A stretch of 64,000 bases of DNA, from contig JAHLJT010009419.1 of assembly GCA_031308135.1 (NCBI GenBank), positions 65,554,723-65,618,722 on the forward strand, read 5' to 3'. Position 1 is the first letter of the stretch, and every line of letters starts with the position of its first letter. The translations under genes and the position numbers were made by a program. Below are positions 1 to 12,561 of the stretch, piece by piece. The DNA comes from Acheta domesticus (lineage: Eukaryota > Arthropoda > Insecta > Orthoptera > Gryllidae). The notes below the pieces were generated by a model. The model was not told where the DNA came from. It did not search any database and was given only the letters and a program-made list of their open reading frames with translations.

Positions 1-400
1 AGCTTCTTCCGAATTTAAAATTATTGTGAGTCAAATAAAATCATAAACACATACTATATTTAAACGGTTCCAGCAAAAAATAAAAATCTGCAAATTTTTT
101 TTAATTATACACTTCTAATTATCTCGACTGTTGTCCATGAAATTTGATACTCAAATAGTTCAATTTTTTTTAATCAAAGTTTGCCCCTGACTGTTGAAAT
201 TTTTGAAACAGACATAAACACCCATATATTATTAAGTTTATTTGTATATTTTTGGAAGGCGTTTCCGTATGAGTAATGTATTATTCTCGAACCCAGCAAT
301 TAATTACTTTGATCAACATTAAATGAAAAAATTAAAAAATATATCTAATTGAATTTCGTTGGCAGTAAAGTAGGAAGTAAAGAATTGCGTATTAAGTAAA
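1..400. other. AT-rich sequence, nothing recognised
   Basis: Strongly AT-rich with short A and T runs. No open frame, repeat or RNA feature that I can support. Confidence 0.6.
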
Positions 401-1960
401 GTAGATTATTGGTTCAGGTGCTTCATTCTGTTTCCCTGCGCGATCCCTCTCGGTGTTATTTTCCGCGAGACCGGCTGTCGGTGTCAAGTAGTCTCCCACA
501 GCAATTTCACAAGATCTCGGCGCCGCCGATGTCCTTCCGACCAGAAAGTAACCGACCGCTTCGTTTTCGGTCGCCGAAAACTTCCCACGGATCACGCGGA
601 CTTCTTTAGGCCATATCCACCGAAACCGGCAATGCCGTCTCCTCCTTTTCCTCCACTTCCATATCTTACTTTGCTGCGACTCAGTCTCTGACACTTCTGA
701 CGCTACATCACCATTTCCTCTTCTCCCAGCTATTTTGATTTTTCCATCCACGCCACTATGCTACTGTTCTCGCCTGTCCCGTCACCATGATCAATGCCAT
801 CTCCTCTCCCAGCTTCACTTTTATTCACTGCCACCATCATCACCTCCCCTGTTGCCATGGCCCTGCCATCTCTGTTTCCAGCACCACATCCTACGTCACC
901 GCCACCAGCTTCCCATAGCTCCACTTCTTCTTTTGCCTTAACTAGCGTGCCCGCTAACGTCTCTTCCACTGTCGCTTACTACCTGTTCTTCCTCCTCCGC
1001 TCATCTCTCTCCGTCTCATCATATATCTCTTCTAACTCCAACGCCACCCCCACGTTACTTCTATCCTCCTCACCTTGTGTTTGTCCCTCTCTTTTCTTCG
1101 TCCACCGTCTTAACGCAGCTACTCCCGCCGCCTCTACAGCTTCCCCGCCTTCCCCATCGTGGCCGACGCCCCTGCCACCACCCCCTTCTCCCCCGCAGTC
1201 TTCTCACCCACCCCCGTTTCATCACCTCCGCATTTGCAGACTCACTGCCCTGTTTATCGCCTCTTCATTTTCTGACTTCTTTTACACCTCACTCTGTGTC
1301 CGCCTCCCTCATGTGGATCATCACTGCCTAGACTTCGCCTCGTAGTCTCCTCTGCCCACCATGGCTTCCACCATCGCCTTCTCCGCTGCTTCCTTTGTCG
1401 CCTCTTCATCGCCAACGTATTCTTCATCGCAGCCGAGGCCACCACCTCCACCTCCACCATCACCACCACCACCACCACCACCACCACCACTACCACCGCC
1501 ACCGCCATTACCATCACCATCACTACCATTACCGTCACCACCTCCACCACCATCACCATGACCGCCGCCATCACCACCATCATCACCTTCGACTTTGCTC
1601 TTACCGTTTCTATCGCTCAACCCATGTCATCTTCACCATCAAATTGCTTGCTTCTCGCCTATTTCGTTGCCTCAGTCGTTGTCTCTTCAGTCACGTTCAT
1701 TTCATCAACACTAGTGGCTCTCTCATCACCTCACCCCACCACCACAAGCAAAATCATCACCTCTATCGCCATCACCTTATCGCCTTCATCTACACCACCG
1801 CCTCAGCCGTCGTCTTCGCTGTTGCCTTCGCCGCCGCCGCCTCCACCGCAGTCACCACAGCCGCTGACAACCAGACCTGCGGTTTCCAAAGATTGCGGGA
1901 TTTTCTTTCTGGAACAGCAGAAGACCTCGGATCCTCACGAAAATCGCCTCGTTTCCTGAT
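400..1960. repeat. GC-rich low-complexity region with (CCA/CAC) trinucleotide core
   Basis: About 1.5 kb of pyrimidine- and C-rich plus-strand sequence, G-poor from about 735 onward. The core at 1437-1600 is an almost pure CCA/CCG/CAT trinucleotide tract. Open frames here encode only Pro-, His- or Ser-rich runs on the plus strand or Gly/Val/Met runs on the minus strand, as expected from the repeat. The first part (400-730) is not repetitive and may be an unrecognised exon or promoter. No protein was identified. Confidence 0.7.
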
Positions 1961-1969
1961 GTTAAAAAA

Positions 1970-2596
1970 TTAAAATTAAAATGCTTGGAAGTACGCAAGA
2001 AATGAGACCTACTTATTATAAATTTCATCTTGGAAAGAAGAATAATTATACAATAATACGGAAATTTAACAGCAAATACGTAATGAAGTACATTTATTGG
2101 CAATTAATTTACTTGTCAAAGAAATGGAACATAAAATATTTTTACTTATTATGCCTTGCGTGCATTAATAAATATCCTTTAATTTTGCCACTCATGATTA
2201 TGTAATTGTCGTAATAATAATAACAATAAAAACAATAATCTTATATCTTTAAAAATCATTGAAATGCTCTTCAAACTTCTGTACTTTTAAATATTGTTTA
2301 ATTTACTTTTGTGATTCATTTTGAATATATATTGCAGTTCGGAGTTTATTTGTTTCAGATTTGTAATATCAAGTATTCTATTAATTGGTTTATACTTACC
2401 TATTTCTAGTTGTTTTCATGAACAATCAGCATTGTTACCATAGGTGTGACAATGATATCACTTAAAACTCTATTGTATTGAAGTTGGAGAAGGAATTTTT
2501 TGTCGCGGGAATTATACACAGATGAAAAAGGATTTATGGAAGAATTGGTACAAGGAAAAGGTATTTCTGAAAAGAATCAAGACCAAAGAAAAAATC
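1970..2596. other. AT-rich sequence 3' of the Osiris gene
   Basis: No gene or repeat recognised. Short open frames occur but show no codon structure or family resemblance. Confidence 0.5.
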
Positions 2597-2620
2597 TTTA
2601 TTTTCCAAATGCAATTTATT
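2597..2620 (-). terminator. Candidate polyadenylation signals of the Osiris gene
   Basis: Two AATAAA hexamers on the minus strand, at 2620-2615 and 2602-2597, about 460-480 bases past the stop codon. The distance gives a plausible 3' UTR, but AATAAA is common by chance in this AT-rich DNA and no GT-rich element was tested. Confidence 0.3.
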
Positions 2621-3076
2621 ATTGTAGGATACAATATAATCAATATTATGATCTGCAAATTCTTGAGCACATACGTTCATACATAAACCTGCGAATGATA
2701 TCGCATACTGAAACATATTTCCAATGCTGAGAACACACAAATGACTGGTAGGAAAGCATGGAACTCGGAAAATATGCATTTACGCTTAATTGTAGCTTGA
2801 ACATCGGTACATACGATCGCACCCGTGCTCAAATCGTTTCAACGTGTCGTCAAGGACTGGTGCCAATTCAGCGTACGAATAAATAAAATAGCGTATAAAT
2901 AAATTATGAATAGGACGATTGGCTGACCAATCCGCGACGGCGCGGGCGGATTTTCGGGGGTGCTGGGCTGTGCGTCGGCGCTATGTACAGCGGAGTCTTC
3001 CGGACAGCAAGCGGGGCGAAGGAGGGCTATGTACACGGGACTGGGCTTCCGGGGGGCAGGGTGGGGAGGTGCGGGT

Positions 3077-3202
3077 TCAGCTGGAGTCGGCGGCTGCTTG
3101 CACGTGTGCGCTGTACGCCATCTCGTGGGCAGCCTCGGCCGCGGCGCCGTCCAGGCTGCGGCGATGGCTCCAACCGCCGCCGTGCTCGCTCGCGTACACC
3201 AC
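3077..3202 (-). CDS. Osiris exon 3 (C-terminal tail)
   Basis: Exon of 126 bases after an acceptor read as CCGTTTGCAG| on the minus strand, in phase 0 with exon 2. It encodes 41 residues beginning VVYASEHGGGW and ending VQAAADSS, then a stop. The tail includes RRSLD and AHEMAYSAH, resembling the Osiris C-terminal AQxLAY region. It lies 6.3 kb from exon 2. The assignment rests on frame, splice site and motif all agreeing; no other candidate tail was seen in the intron. Confidence 0.85.
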   Translation of the reverse strand: MVYASEHGGGWSHRRSLDGAAAEAAHEMAYSAHVQAAADSS

Positions 3203-6200
3203 CTGCAAACGGGATCGCGTTACGCAGGGCTCTAACAATGTTTCGCAGATTGGCTGGAACGTTGGCAAACCTGCGCGTGGAAAAGCGTTTGCCCAGGTTT
3301 GACAAGGTTTTCGCCAGTATACGGTGACCATCTTTAGGGCAAAGACGCCATTCGCTCTACGACTTTATTCGCTCTACGACTACACTGGTACGGAGTAGGT
3401 GTAGTTTGCGCAGATTTGACGTTTTTGTGAGTGAATCGTGGCCTTCTTTAGGGCAATGACTTCATCCACTCTACGACTTAATTGGTCGCTGGTCTTCTAT
3501 GCGCACCCTCTCGTGTAGCACTTCGGTTGAGATCGTTCATGGCATCAACTGTTGCCTCTGCTGTATACTAGGGTTTGACTCTCCGCCGTTGGCGGATTTT
3601 CGACATAAGCTACATAGCTACGTCGAATTCAGCCACTGTCTGGAGGAGAATTCTAACGCAGGCTGCTCTGATTGATAGTTTTCCGTTAATACTAAGTTAA
3701 TATTGGAGCAGTCCCTATCTAAAATGTCGAAGGTCCGCGCGCGAGCTTTTCTCGACCTTGTCAACATCTCTCTCCTCACTCACACACATATACATATACA
3801 TCTAATGACTTTAGAATTTGCGTGCCCAGAAGTACACGACCGGAAATGCAAAATAGTCAAGCATTCAACCTTTCGTCGCGTACACTACCTGTAAAAGTTC
3901 TCTTGTTAATGAGTGCTCCCTGCTCACGCCAATCCTTAGAACACATTCATGATGTTTCACTTAGCTAAGATGCAAATACCGTCAATCCTCAAGACACCCT
4001 ACTTCAGACACCCTTAGATCCCCTGCACATGAGCCTTGCGTTGACGCACGTTAAGTAGCACGCGTTGTAGAATAACACTACACGAAACGGCACAAGAGCA
4101 CTTTGTCCGTTCCGCATAAAATACAGTGTTAATGCACGACGTACGTTAATTTAATGCGCGTCAGCGAACGTTAGTTTGCTACAGGCCTTAAACCACACTG
4201 GGTTTTATACGATAACATATCTCAGTTCTCCTGCGTACTTTTGTACTGAACAAAAGTCTGATTGAGCCTGAACTTCCGCGATTCCGCAGTTTGCCATCAC
4301 CGCACAGTTAGTGCCTCTCTTCACTAAACATGAAGTATAATCTTGCTTGAAAAATCTTGATGGGAATAATAAGAAGAAGAAGACATGCAATAACTGCTTT
4401 TAGAGTGACTAGTAAGAAATAGAAATTACGTCAAATATTAACTGTTTTTCAGTAGTATTATTTATCTTTAGTAGAATGTGAGCTTGGTTTAAAATTTCTG
4501 CTTATACTTGATCTTGCGGTACTACAGGGTTAGAGCATTAGCATGCTGCATAGAAATCCCGTTAAAGGAAAGAAGAAAAGAAACCGCAAAAAGACTACAG
4601 CCAACAATAATGAAGTGGGAAGAAGTGACGTTCGCGGAAAACGTTGAAACATTAATAGGTGTAAAGCTTTGTAAAATGAAAAATATTAAAACTTTGCCTA
4701 ATAAATTTCTATAATGATTACTAAAATAATATGTACTAAATAAAGGCTGGATTAAGCGGTAAACATTATTACCATTTTATGTTGAAATCATTACTACTCG
4801 TAATGCACTAATTTCACTGTACGAGAACTTTTTCTTTTCTTTATATTTGCTTTATTTTAAAGGTCACACTTTATTTACTACGTCATGAGCGATAATAATG
4901 AGAAGTCAAACGAATTATAAACAATGCTTGGATCCTTGCCATTACTTATTAGAAAGGTAATTAGAAAGTAATTGACAAGAGCATAACGTAATTGACGTAT
5001 ATTCCTTGTCAGGGTTTAGTTCAAACGTTTTAAGTTCTGCAAGAAATAGCAAAAATGCAAGAAAAATAATATAAGCGCATAACTTTCTGGCTCAAAATAG
5101 ATATAATAACTTTCAGTTTAAAATATTTTGTTTCTGGTCTAAAAGAAGACGAGCCGAAGTGTTTTAAAAAATGTATTTAATTTACTTAGCATTTGCATTA
5201 CTTTGAGGTGATATTTCTTTAGGAATTTTGTTCATACGTGAAGCACGCACGAAGCTGATATTTAAAGAGCAATCTTCTATCTTGTTTAATAATGATGCAT
5301 GACAGAAACGTATTCAATGCAAATAAATCGCAGACTCATCAACACACGAATAGCAAGTGGAGATTGTCGAAGGCGAGTGAAAAGTGGGGCACGTTGACAG
5401 GTCTGTATGTAGACTCGAGTGAGCGCAAAAAACGGGCCACTTTGTGAAAGGCCGTGAAGGTGGTTTTAATTCCACTATGAGAGGACTACTTTATTCCACA
5501 GCGCAAAAGTACCGGTAGAAAATCTTAGGATACTTTTATTAATGAGAATGCAGGAAGAAGTACTTCACTGCTACCTTTCAAGTGTAATACTTTTCAGTGT
5601 GCATGATTTATTAATTCTACATTACAATGTGTAGAAGATAAAATGAGATCTGACCTACTTTTCTTGGTAAAACAGTTAAGAAAGGCTTCGTACACTTATT
5701 ATCAGGAAAATGTAAATTGAATATTGATTTAAAACGTAAAATTTAGTTAATGTCTTTATTTTTTGGCTACCGCTTGATTTTCATTAAATCATACATGAAT
5801 TACAATCTCATTCCGTGAATCGTATGTATTAGTGTATTACGGCAATAGCATTTTACGGCAAAGGATCTTGCTTTGTTTGCGATTTCACATCGCGTTGCTG
5901 CCAGTACCGAGGACTGAGCTCAGCCTGAAAAATTACCGGGAGAGAAGGATGTAAAAGCGAAATTGCGCCTTATAATTACGAAGGTGTTTAACAAATAATG
6001 TATTTCAATCTACAAAACGACTTGCATTTCATGAATGGCTAACATATTTTAGAAAGACTCGAATTAAAACGAGGTGTTTACATGAAAAAACACATAGGTG
6101 CTTATATGAAGCGATGAAACTAATCCGTTATAAATATTCACTTGGTGTTCAAATAAATTATAATAAATGTGAGATGGCACTTTCGAACCAATCAGTTATT

Positions 6201-9200
6201 AGAGTGATAAAATTCCCCCCACTTGTGATAAAATTCTGAAACAGATGCCCGCTTTCTTTATCAATTCAAAAACAAATATAAAACTGAAATAAGTGTCTGA
6301 TATGCTTTGTAATTATAATGTACTTGTGTCGTATACGTAATGTGTTACAATGTTCATTATAGCAGTTTATATCATGATTTTGGAAAGTATGTAAATAATG
6401 GTAATAAATTATTACAATTGTGAGAATTGTAAGAAAACAAAGGACTGTACAAACGAGAAAATGTAGTTGAATTCGTTATCCATCACAAACTTATTCGTTC
6501 GCCGTTTTTAGCGTCATGTCAACCAATTTATGGATCTGTTTTACTGAGGGTAAAGCTGAAAAAAGTGAGAATGATAAAGACGTAAAAAATATAAAGAGTA
6601 AAAAATGGTAGAGAAAGAGTAAGTAAACATAATTTCTGCTTCGGTTCGAGCACTACGAGTGAAATGACTAGATCTGTCCTTCAGACAAAACGTCTAACCT
6701 CTGCCTCACGGACCTTTGCTGTCCGTCAGATTTAAAAGAAAAACAAATGGAGATTTCAATGATGGAGTAGACAAGAATCGCGGAAACGTATCATTTATAG
6801 CCTACTGAACAAGCGAATTAACTGCGGACCTATGATGAAATACCGAGGTAAAAAAGTTCTTAATTCTTCTTGCCTACTTCGACACCTTCAAATTTAGTTT
6901 AATTATCTTAATGTCTTCCTTTGATGTGAGTTTGTAGAAACGAAGGTAAAACTGCAGTGGCGAAGAGAGTAGGTGTATGAAAGTTCAACGTAGGTGTGTT
7001 TTCGATCGCTTAAGCGAGTGTGTGGAGGCCAAGGTGTGGGAATAAAATGTGGACCTGCGTGCAGAACTGCGCATAAAGAACCTTTAAGATATTTTGTTAT
7101 GGACACCGAGATAGAGGGTGAACGAGATGTATAGAATAGGGTATTCAAACGAATATGCAACAAAGTTCGGTGACTTAAGACGATATTTTACATATTTCGT
7201 GTACGTACGGTTACGATGTATGATTACAGAATAAAGTGAGGATTACAGTAGCGGTGAAACAGAAACGTGCCCGAGTGTGGATTAGTACAACATGGTGTGG
7301 ATAAGTAACTGTGCAAGAGTTATCACATTCTAAACAGGATTGCTAACGTTTTTTGTCATTCTGCGACCTTCATAAAAGCCAATACTATTGAACGTGAATA
7401 AGGTTGGAGGTTGATGACCGAAACTATGCCAACACTACTTGCAAGGTCAATGCCATTCTTCCCGAAGTAGGTCACAGACGGCCAAAACGTTGGCTAGTAC
7501 GACTCCCGAATGGACGCGGCGACTCTCGAACACCCAAGTTTCTATTAACTTTGACCGCGGTTTATCGCAGGTTTTACCAGTGGCTTTTGTGATTTCGGAT
7601 GTGAACGCCGGATTCTCTGATTTGTTCTTATCTCTCTCATGTCATCCCTCTCTCTGACTGGCATCATATATATAGAAAGCTTTACAACACACCTAGGAAA
7701 TGTGCCGGATTCGTACCGTTTGTAAGATTCCATCGACACGAAACCTGGAAGTGTGTCACAACTGGTCAGAAAATTTACTCACAGTTCTGCATTAAACAGT
7801 TTTAAGACGAAAGAAATAGAAGTTCGCCGATCACGCTAAAGGGGAACGCAGACGAGTATGCAACTTTAAATACACTTTACTGTTTGGATAATGATTCTGT
7901 TACGTGTTTGGAGAAAACCCTCGTGGTGCAAGTACCTACTCAAATTCTCCTCAGCAGGGATAGCACTATGACGTTGAGTTTGAATGTAATTGGAGACATC
8001 TTGGAAAATTTAGGGGAAGGCTGAGATCTGTACCCGTGGGTCAACTCCCATACCTTTGCCACAACGACGTGGAAGCTCAGTAAACCATAGTGACATTCCT
8101 AATAGCTATCAAACACAGAACCAAGAGTCTTCCTTCAGGAAACGCGTCGTGGTACCCGTGATTACGAATGTGTCCTTGTATGAGACTGGGCGTATATATC
8201 CAATTAATCCACCAGAAAAAATTCTCCTCCAATGGATAAGACAATAAATGTGTGAATCAGATATGTATTAAGGTGCTGCGGCTATTATCATGCATCAGAA
8301 TTACGCTTCTCTCGAATTTGCATCTGGATAAACCAAAACTCTATCGCTCTGCACATTTGCAAACCCAGAGTTGGGTGTCCCTACCCCTAGGACTTAGGAA
8401 ATAGCAGTTTTGAGATTAGTGCACGGAAAAGTATGCCTAATTCCTCGGTGGGACGAATTCTTTGAGAATAAATCTCCCAATCCTCAGTGTTCAGTAGCAA
8501 CAAGACAGATTTAAGTAACTTGCATGTGTGATATTGGTGTCTGAGAAGAACAGCGTTTTCGTCGTCGTGGCTAACATGTCCAGTCACTAAGTTGCGGACC
8601 TCGTCAGAGAAATTTTGGTCACGCTGATGGGGTCACACAGAGGTCTAAAGAAGGATATCATGCTCACCGAAACGTCACCCTTAGCACAAATAAAGCGGCT
8701 CGTCCCGGAGAGCAATGAACCAATCTGTGTCATGCAATAAACCAATGTGTCATTCCAGAGAACATCGGCGTGTGTATTGAGCAAATGTATTGAGCAAATC
8801 CTTCAGGTGGAATTGACTTCCGCTACGCCAGTGGATACGTGAATAAGAACGGGTGTTCAAGTGGGCACGAATGCCGTGATTTCTCGATAGCCATCTCAGT
8901 AGACGAGGGACTGAGTTCGGTAGTAAGATGTTGCCCCAGATAACACGCAAGTGTGTATTTGGCAAACGTGGTACAAGCCTCCTGCAGGGATTCGTTGTCA
9001 CCACCACAGTGAATGAGTTAGGTATACTACCAATTAAAAACTTTTTTATACAAATTTCAGCAACATTCTACGCCAAAATTAATAAAATTCCATCTGCACT
9101 TCATTTTTAACTTGGTAAACACAATCCCCATCGAAACCTACTAAAACGTAAATTGCCCAAACAATTCTTCGACCCCCCATAATCTCCTTTCAAATTTGAA

Positions 9201-12200
9201 TTCAAAACATAAATAGAGTGTTCTTGATGCGTGAGCTTTCTTTGTAGATACTCAATTCTGTTTGTAATACTCAATCAGTTCATCTTCAACTGCCAAGGGC
9301 CTAACTGACCAAAGGCATGTAATTATTCAATAAAAAGTGAATGAGTGAAAAAGTATTGTTGTTCATGAGGGCGCCTATGGTACTTGCTTTAGAGCCATCT
9401 CAGTAGGCAGGTCATTGAGTACGGAAGCGACGTGAGCACACGAGCGTGAAATCTGTGTGTGTGTCCGTACCTGCGGGTGGGAGTCGCCGCCGCCGCCGCC
9501 ACCCAGCAGCTTCTTGAGGCCGATGACGGCGGAGAGGACGAGCGCCACCTTGGCCACCATGAGCGCCTTGCCGGCGATGAGCGCGATCTTGCCCAGCGCC
9601 ATCTGCATCATCATGCCGGCCATGGCGGCGCCGCCCGCCAGCAGCACGCCGTAGCCCTTGTTCTTCTTGCGACCTGCGCACGCACGCCACACCACACTCT
9701 CGCATTACATGGCACGCGACCACTCACCAAGCATGTGCTATCAGGGCTAACAGAAAAACTAGTAGAAACTGATGGGAACTAAATTTTAACCGGAACTTTC
9801 CTTAGAAGCAAGTAGCATCATTTTAAAAAATGGATAGTCATTACCAATATTTTATTCATATCCATGGGATAGTCAGGTTTTCATTATTTAATCATTTACT
9901 TTAGGTCCCCCATATGAAAGCCAGAATTTGTTTAGCAGAATGAACTAAAAAATTAGAGTAAGTGAACGGTTTATTAGTTTTACAAAGCTATGAGCCAAAC
10001 TTATTATTGTATTACAATGAAAAATTAAATAAATTTTAATTTTCATAATTTATAGTGCATCCTATTAAGTTTTTTCGACTAATGAACGACTGAAAAGTTT
10101 ATCTAATCATTCTTACACCCTTTTCATACGAATCCGTCAATGTCGTCTTCTCCATGAACTGTTTGATGGTCAGGGATGAAGACCACATTGTCATAATATA
10201 AGAAAGTGTTCATAGAACGACTTCTTTCTCCAAAATCTACTTTCGGAATGGCATTTGGGGGGCATTTAAAGTCACGAGATTTATTATTATTATCATCTGA
10301 TAATATTAATAATACTAATATTGAAAACTTTATGCGATGCAGTAAATTAAAATATCTTCGGTTCATTATCTGACCCAAAATATTAATAACTTAACATTGC
10401 CTTATTGAAAGTTAGCTCCGGCACATAATGACACAAAATAAGAACAATTTTTTATTGAAATACGTCGAAATGAGCTACTCTAATATCTTTTGACACGAAA
10501 ATGCTCAAGATTGTTAGGAAGCGTGCCGCAATTGCTACGCGATCCGGTCCATTTCGAGACCTGTCTGAAGCTGAATAGATGAAACCGGAAATCGTTGTTG
10601 GAACCGGTTGAAGTATTCGTTTCAAATCTGACCGAGAACTTTCATTTGCAAACCTCACCAAATTTGGCAGTATGTATATAGTCCCAAAAGTAATGTCAAG
10701 AGTTAATAATTCTCCCATTTTCACTTTTTGTGGGTAAATTTTAGAAAAATTTGCTTTCAGTTACAAAAAATTGTCGAGATTCATGTTGAAACAACATTAA
10801 AATAATCTAAATCATGTTACATTATTTAAGAACAAAGCTTCAACTCTAGGAATGTCGTTTAATACTACAAATATATTTGTAGATGATGATCAATAACATC
10901 ATCTGAAGACAATTGCAATTTATTAGTATAATAAGCACTTCGGGAACTTTACATTCAAAATTGCATTGAACTCTATTACAATCAAATAAGGTCAATGAGT
11001 TAATAGTGTTCGTAAATTTTGATTTTTCATCTCTCATGTAGGCATCTGCAAATTTAAATTATGATATTTGAACATTTTTTCTGAAAATTTAAAATAAATT
11101 CCATTCGAGAAGTGAAGGAGGAAATTTTCGCGAAATAAGAACCCCTACGGAGTTCGGATATAATACTTGGTAGAAATAAATTTTCTTTTAGTTTATCACT
11201 CATTGTTTCAAAGAAGGTACAGTTTTAAATATTATACTTGAGACTATTACACAGTTAATAATGAATATTATAAACTAAGTACATTTTGGCTTGGAAAAAG
11301 TGACTAATAACAGATAATAATGAATATTATAAACTAAGTACATTTTGGCTTGGAAAAAGTGACTAATAATTTTAAAAGAATCTGCAATCGTTAGAAGCTT
11401 CGACTAGCAAAACAATTACCAAATACAATGTACATGAAATCAATTTAGGAAAAGTACCATTTGAAAAAGTTTTAACATTTGACACTTCCACAAAAACAAT
11501 CAACCCTCCCCGACATTAATTACCCAGTTGACGATTAACGTCCATTAACACTGATTGAAAATATTGATGAAAAAGATTAGGATTTCGTCCGACTGCAAAA
11601 CTGTTATTGTAATAATACAAGTGCAGAAACACGTATGAGCTATTTAGGCGAGATTACAGCAAGGGAGTGGTAAAGCTACAAAGTATAAATCAGTTAAGAA
11701 ACTACAAAAGAAAAAATAAATGTCAAGAAGACGAATACCATAAAACAGCGAATAGGAAAGAGAAAAGATGGAAGAAGAAAGAAAGAGAAAGAAGGAGAAA
11801 AAATCGAAAAGGAAAGAGGAATAAACGGTGGAATGGAATTCTAAGATAAGACAAGAGTAAAGAAAATTACGTGATCCTAACGTAAAGAAGAAATGCTCGA
11901 GTGGGAACGGAAGAAAAGAGCATGCCAAGGACGCGTGCGGAGCGTAGGCGTGTGCTCACCCTCGAAGGCGTCCTTGGGGAGCGCCAGCTGCAGACTGCGC
12001 GTGCGCAGCAGCTGGTCCACCTTGTCCATGAGCAGCTGGTCGAGGCGGCTGCTCTTCTCGTCGAGCGAGCGCGGGAGGGACGCCTCCAGCTCGGCCTCGG
12101 TGGGCGGCGGGCCGGCCGGGGCCGCGTCCTCGGGGGCGTTGGGATCGCGCGCCAAGGTCACGAAGTCCATGATGGGCAGCGGCGCCCGCAGGGCCAACGC

Positions 12201-12431
12201 CCGCTCCAGGAAGCCCAGGGCCTTCAGCTTGAGGCACACGCCCATGTCCTCCTTCTGCAGGCAGTCCACCACCAGCTTGTACACCATGCGCATGCTGTGG
12301 CTGCTCCCGCTGCCGCCGTCCTCCACCTCGTTCTCCCGGTCCAGCTCCTGCGCCGGGGCGCCGCGCAGCCCGCAGGCGAGCAGCACGGCCGCGCACAGCG
12401 CCAGCCGCAGCAGCTGGTTCGACGTCGCCAT
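3077..12431 (-). CDS. Osiris family protein (DUF1676), three exons, complete
   Basis: Joining 12431-11960, 9673-9471 and 3202-3077 gives 801 bases, 266 residues plus stop. Residues 1-28 read as a signal peptide (LLRLALCAAVLLACGL core, cleavage near APAQE). Cys57 and Cys66 (C-x8-C, followed by LKLKALGFLERAL) match the Osiris N-terminal pattern. Residues 119-151 (LPRSLDEKSSRLDQLL, then DKVDQLLRTRSLQLALP) match the conserved pre-membrane block. Residues 163-210 are a long Gly/Ala/Met-rich hydrophobic segment ending in LKKLL, and the tail carries AHEMAY (250-255), like the family AQxLAY motif. Length is typical (roughly 250-300). Osiris proteins are insect-specific secretory or endosomal membrane proteins linked to cuticle and tracheal formation, usually in a conserved cluster at the Triplo-lethal locus; no second member lies in this window. 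The start is the first ATG after the promoter, in a good context (gccATGG). Which numbered Osiris it is cannot be told by eye. The molecular function is not established. Confidence 0.92.
3203..9470 (-). other. Osiris intron 2 (6268 bases)
   Basis: Long AT-rich intron bounded by GTACGG and TTTGCAG. It holds a diverged copy of the local SINE-like family (about 3500-3770) and a degenerate hammerhead-like motif (7462-7494). The part from about 7400 to 9010 is less AT-rich than its surroundings and may be old mobile DNA, but I cannot name it. The remainder shows nothing I can support. Confidence 0.8.
3500..3770 (+). repeat. SINE-like family copy 1, diverged and truncated, in Osiris intron 2
   Basis: Shares the family core: TTGGCGGATTTTCGACATAA, ACATAGCTACGTCGAATTCA, CTGTCTGGAGGAGAATTCTA and, further on, the CGCGCGCGA block. 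It matches the copies at 25.3 and 54.0 kb on the same strand and those at 26.3, 32.0 and 34.4 kb on the other strand. Being more diverged, it looks old. It ends before the 3' portion seen in full-length copies. Confidence 0.7.
9471..9673 (-). CDS. Osiris exon 2 (hydrophobic segment)
   Basis: Exon of 203 bases. The acceptor reads GTGCGCAG| on the minus strand and the donor reads CCGCAG|GTACGG. It encodes residues 158-225: the basic RKKNKGYG, then about 45 hydrophobic Gly/Ala/Met/Leu residues, then LKKLL, a run of six glycines and DSHPQ. The Gly run comes from GCC repeats on the plus strand near 9485-9500. Phase 1 on entry and phase 0 on exit agree with both neighbouring exons. The exon is an isolated GC island between AT-rich introns. 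Confidence 0.92.
9674..11959 (-). other. Osiris intron 1 (2286 bases)
   Basis: AT-rich intron bounded by GTGAGC and CAG. It contains a 59-bp tandem duplication (11256-11370) and a purine-rich stretch on the plus strand (about 11700-11835). No coding sequence or recognised mobile element was seen. Confidence 0.85.
11256..11370. repeat. 59-bp tandem duplication in Osiris intron 1
   Basis: Two units (11256-11314 and from 11315) share at least 55 identical bases, starting TAATAATGAATATTATAAAC and including AAGTACATTTTGGCTTGG. The near identity indicates a recent duplication or possibly an assembly artefact. Confidence 0.85.
11960..12431 (-). CDS. Osiris exon 1 (residues 1-157 plus first base of codon 158)
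   Basis: Exon of 472 bases running from the ATG to a donor read on the minus strand as GAGG|GTGAGC. It encodes the signal peptide, the two-cysteine region, a Pro/Ala-rich linker (about residues 96-112) and the conserved LPRSL block. It ends in phase 1, leaving a single G, which exon 2 completes to GGT (Gly158). It is strongly GC-rich, so long open frames appear on the opposite strand and in other frames; these are shadows. Confidence 0.92.
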
Positions 12432-12526
12432 GGCGGGCGGGTGGGCGGGGCGGGGAGCGAGGACGGAGGAGAGGAGCGGAGCGGAGAGTGGAGCCGGAGG
12501 CAGCGAGCGACGCGGAGTCGAGCAGA

Positions 12527-12532
12527 CAACTG
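12527..12532 (-). promoter_or_regulatory. Probable initiator and transcription start of the Osiris gene
   Basis: CAGTTG on the minus strand, with its A at 12531, resembles the insect initiator TCAGTY. It sits exactly 30 bases from the first T of the TATA box. A start here would give a 5' leader of 100 bases before the ATG at 12431. Confidence 0.55.
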
Positions 12533-12553
12533 CGGCTCGCCCTCCTTCGCTCG

Positions 12554-12561
12554 CTTATATA
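12554..12561 (-). promoter_or_regulatory. TATA box of the Osiris gene
   Basis: TATATAAG on the minus strand, a canonical TATA box inside a GC-rich promoter. It lies 30 bases upstream of a CAGTTG initiator-like site and 130 bases upstream of the ATG. Spacing and orientation fit a focused RNA polymerase II promoter. Confidence 0.75.

Noticed and set aside
8625..8680. GAAACGTCACC near 8669 as another hammerhead-like motif
   Set aside because: The upstream sequence is CTGATGG, not CTGANGA, and no stem II could be drawn.
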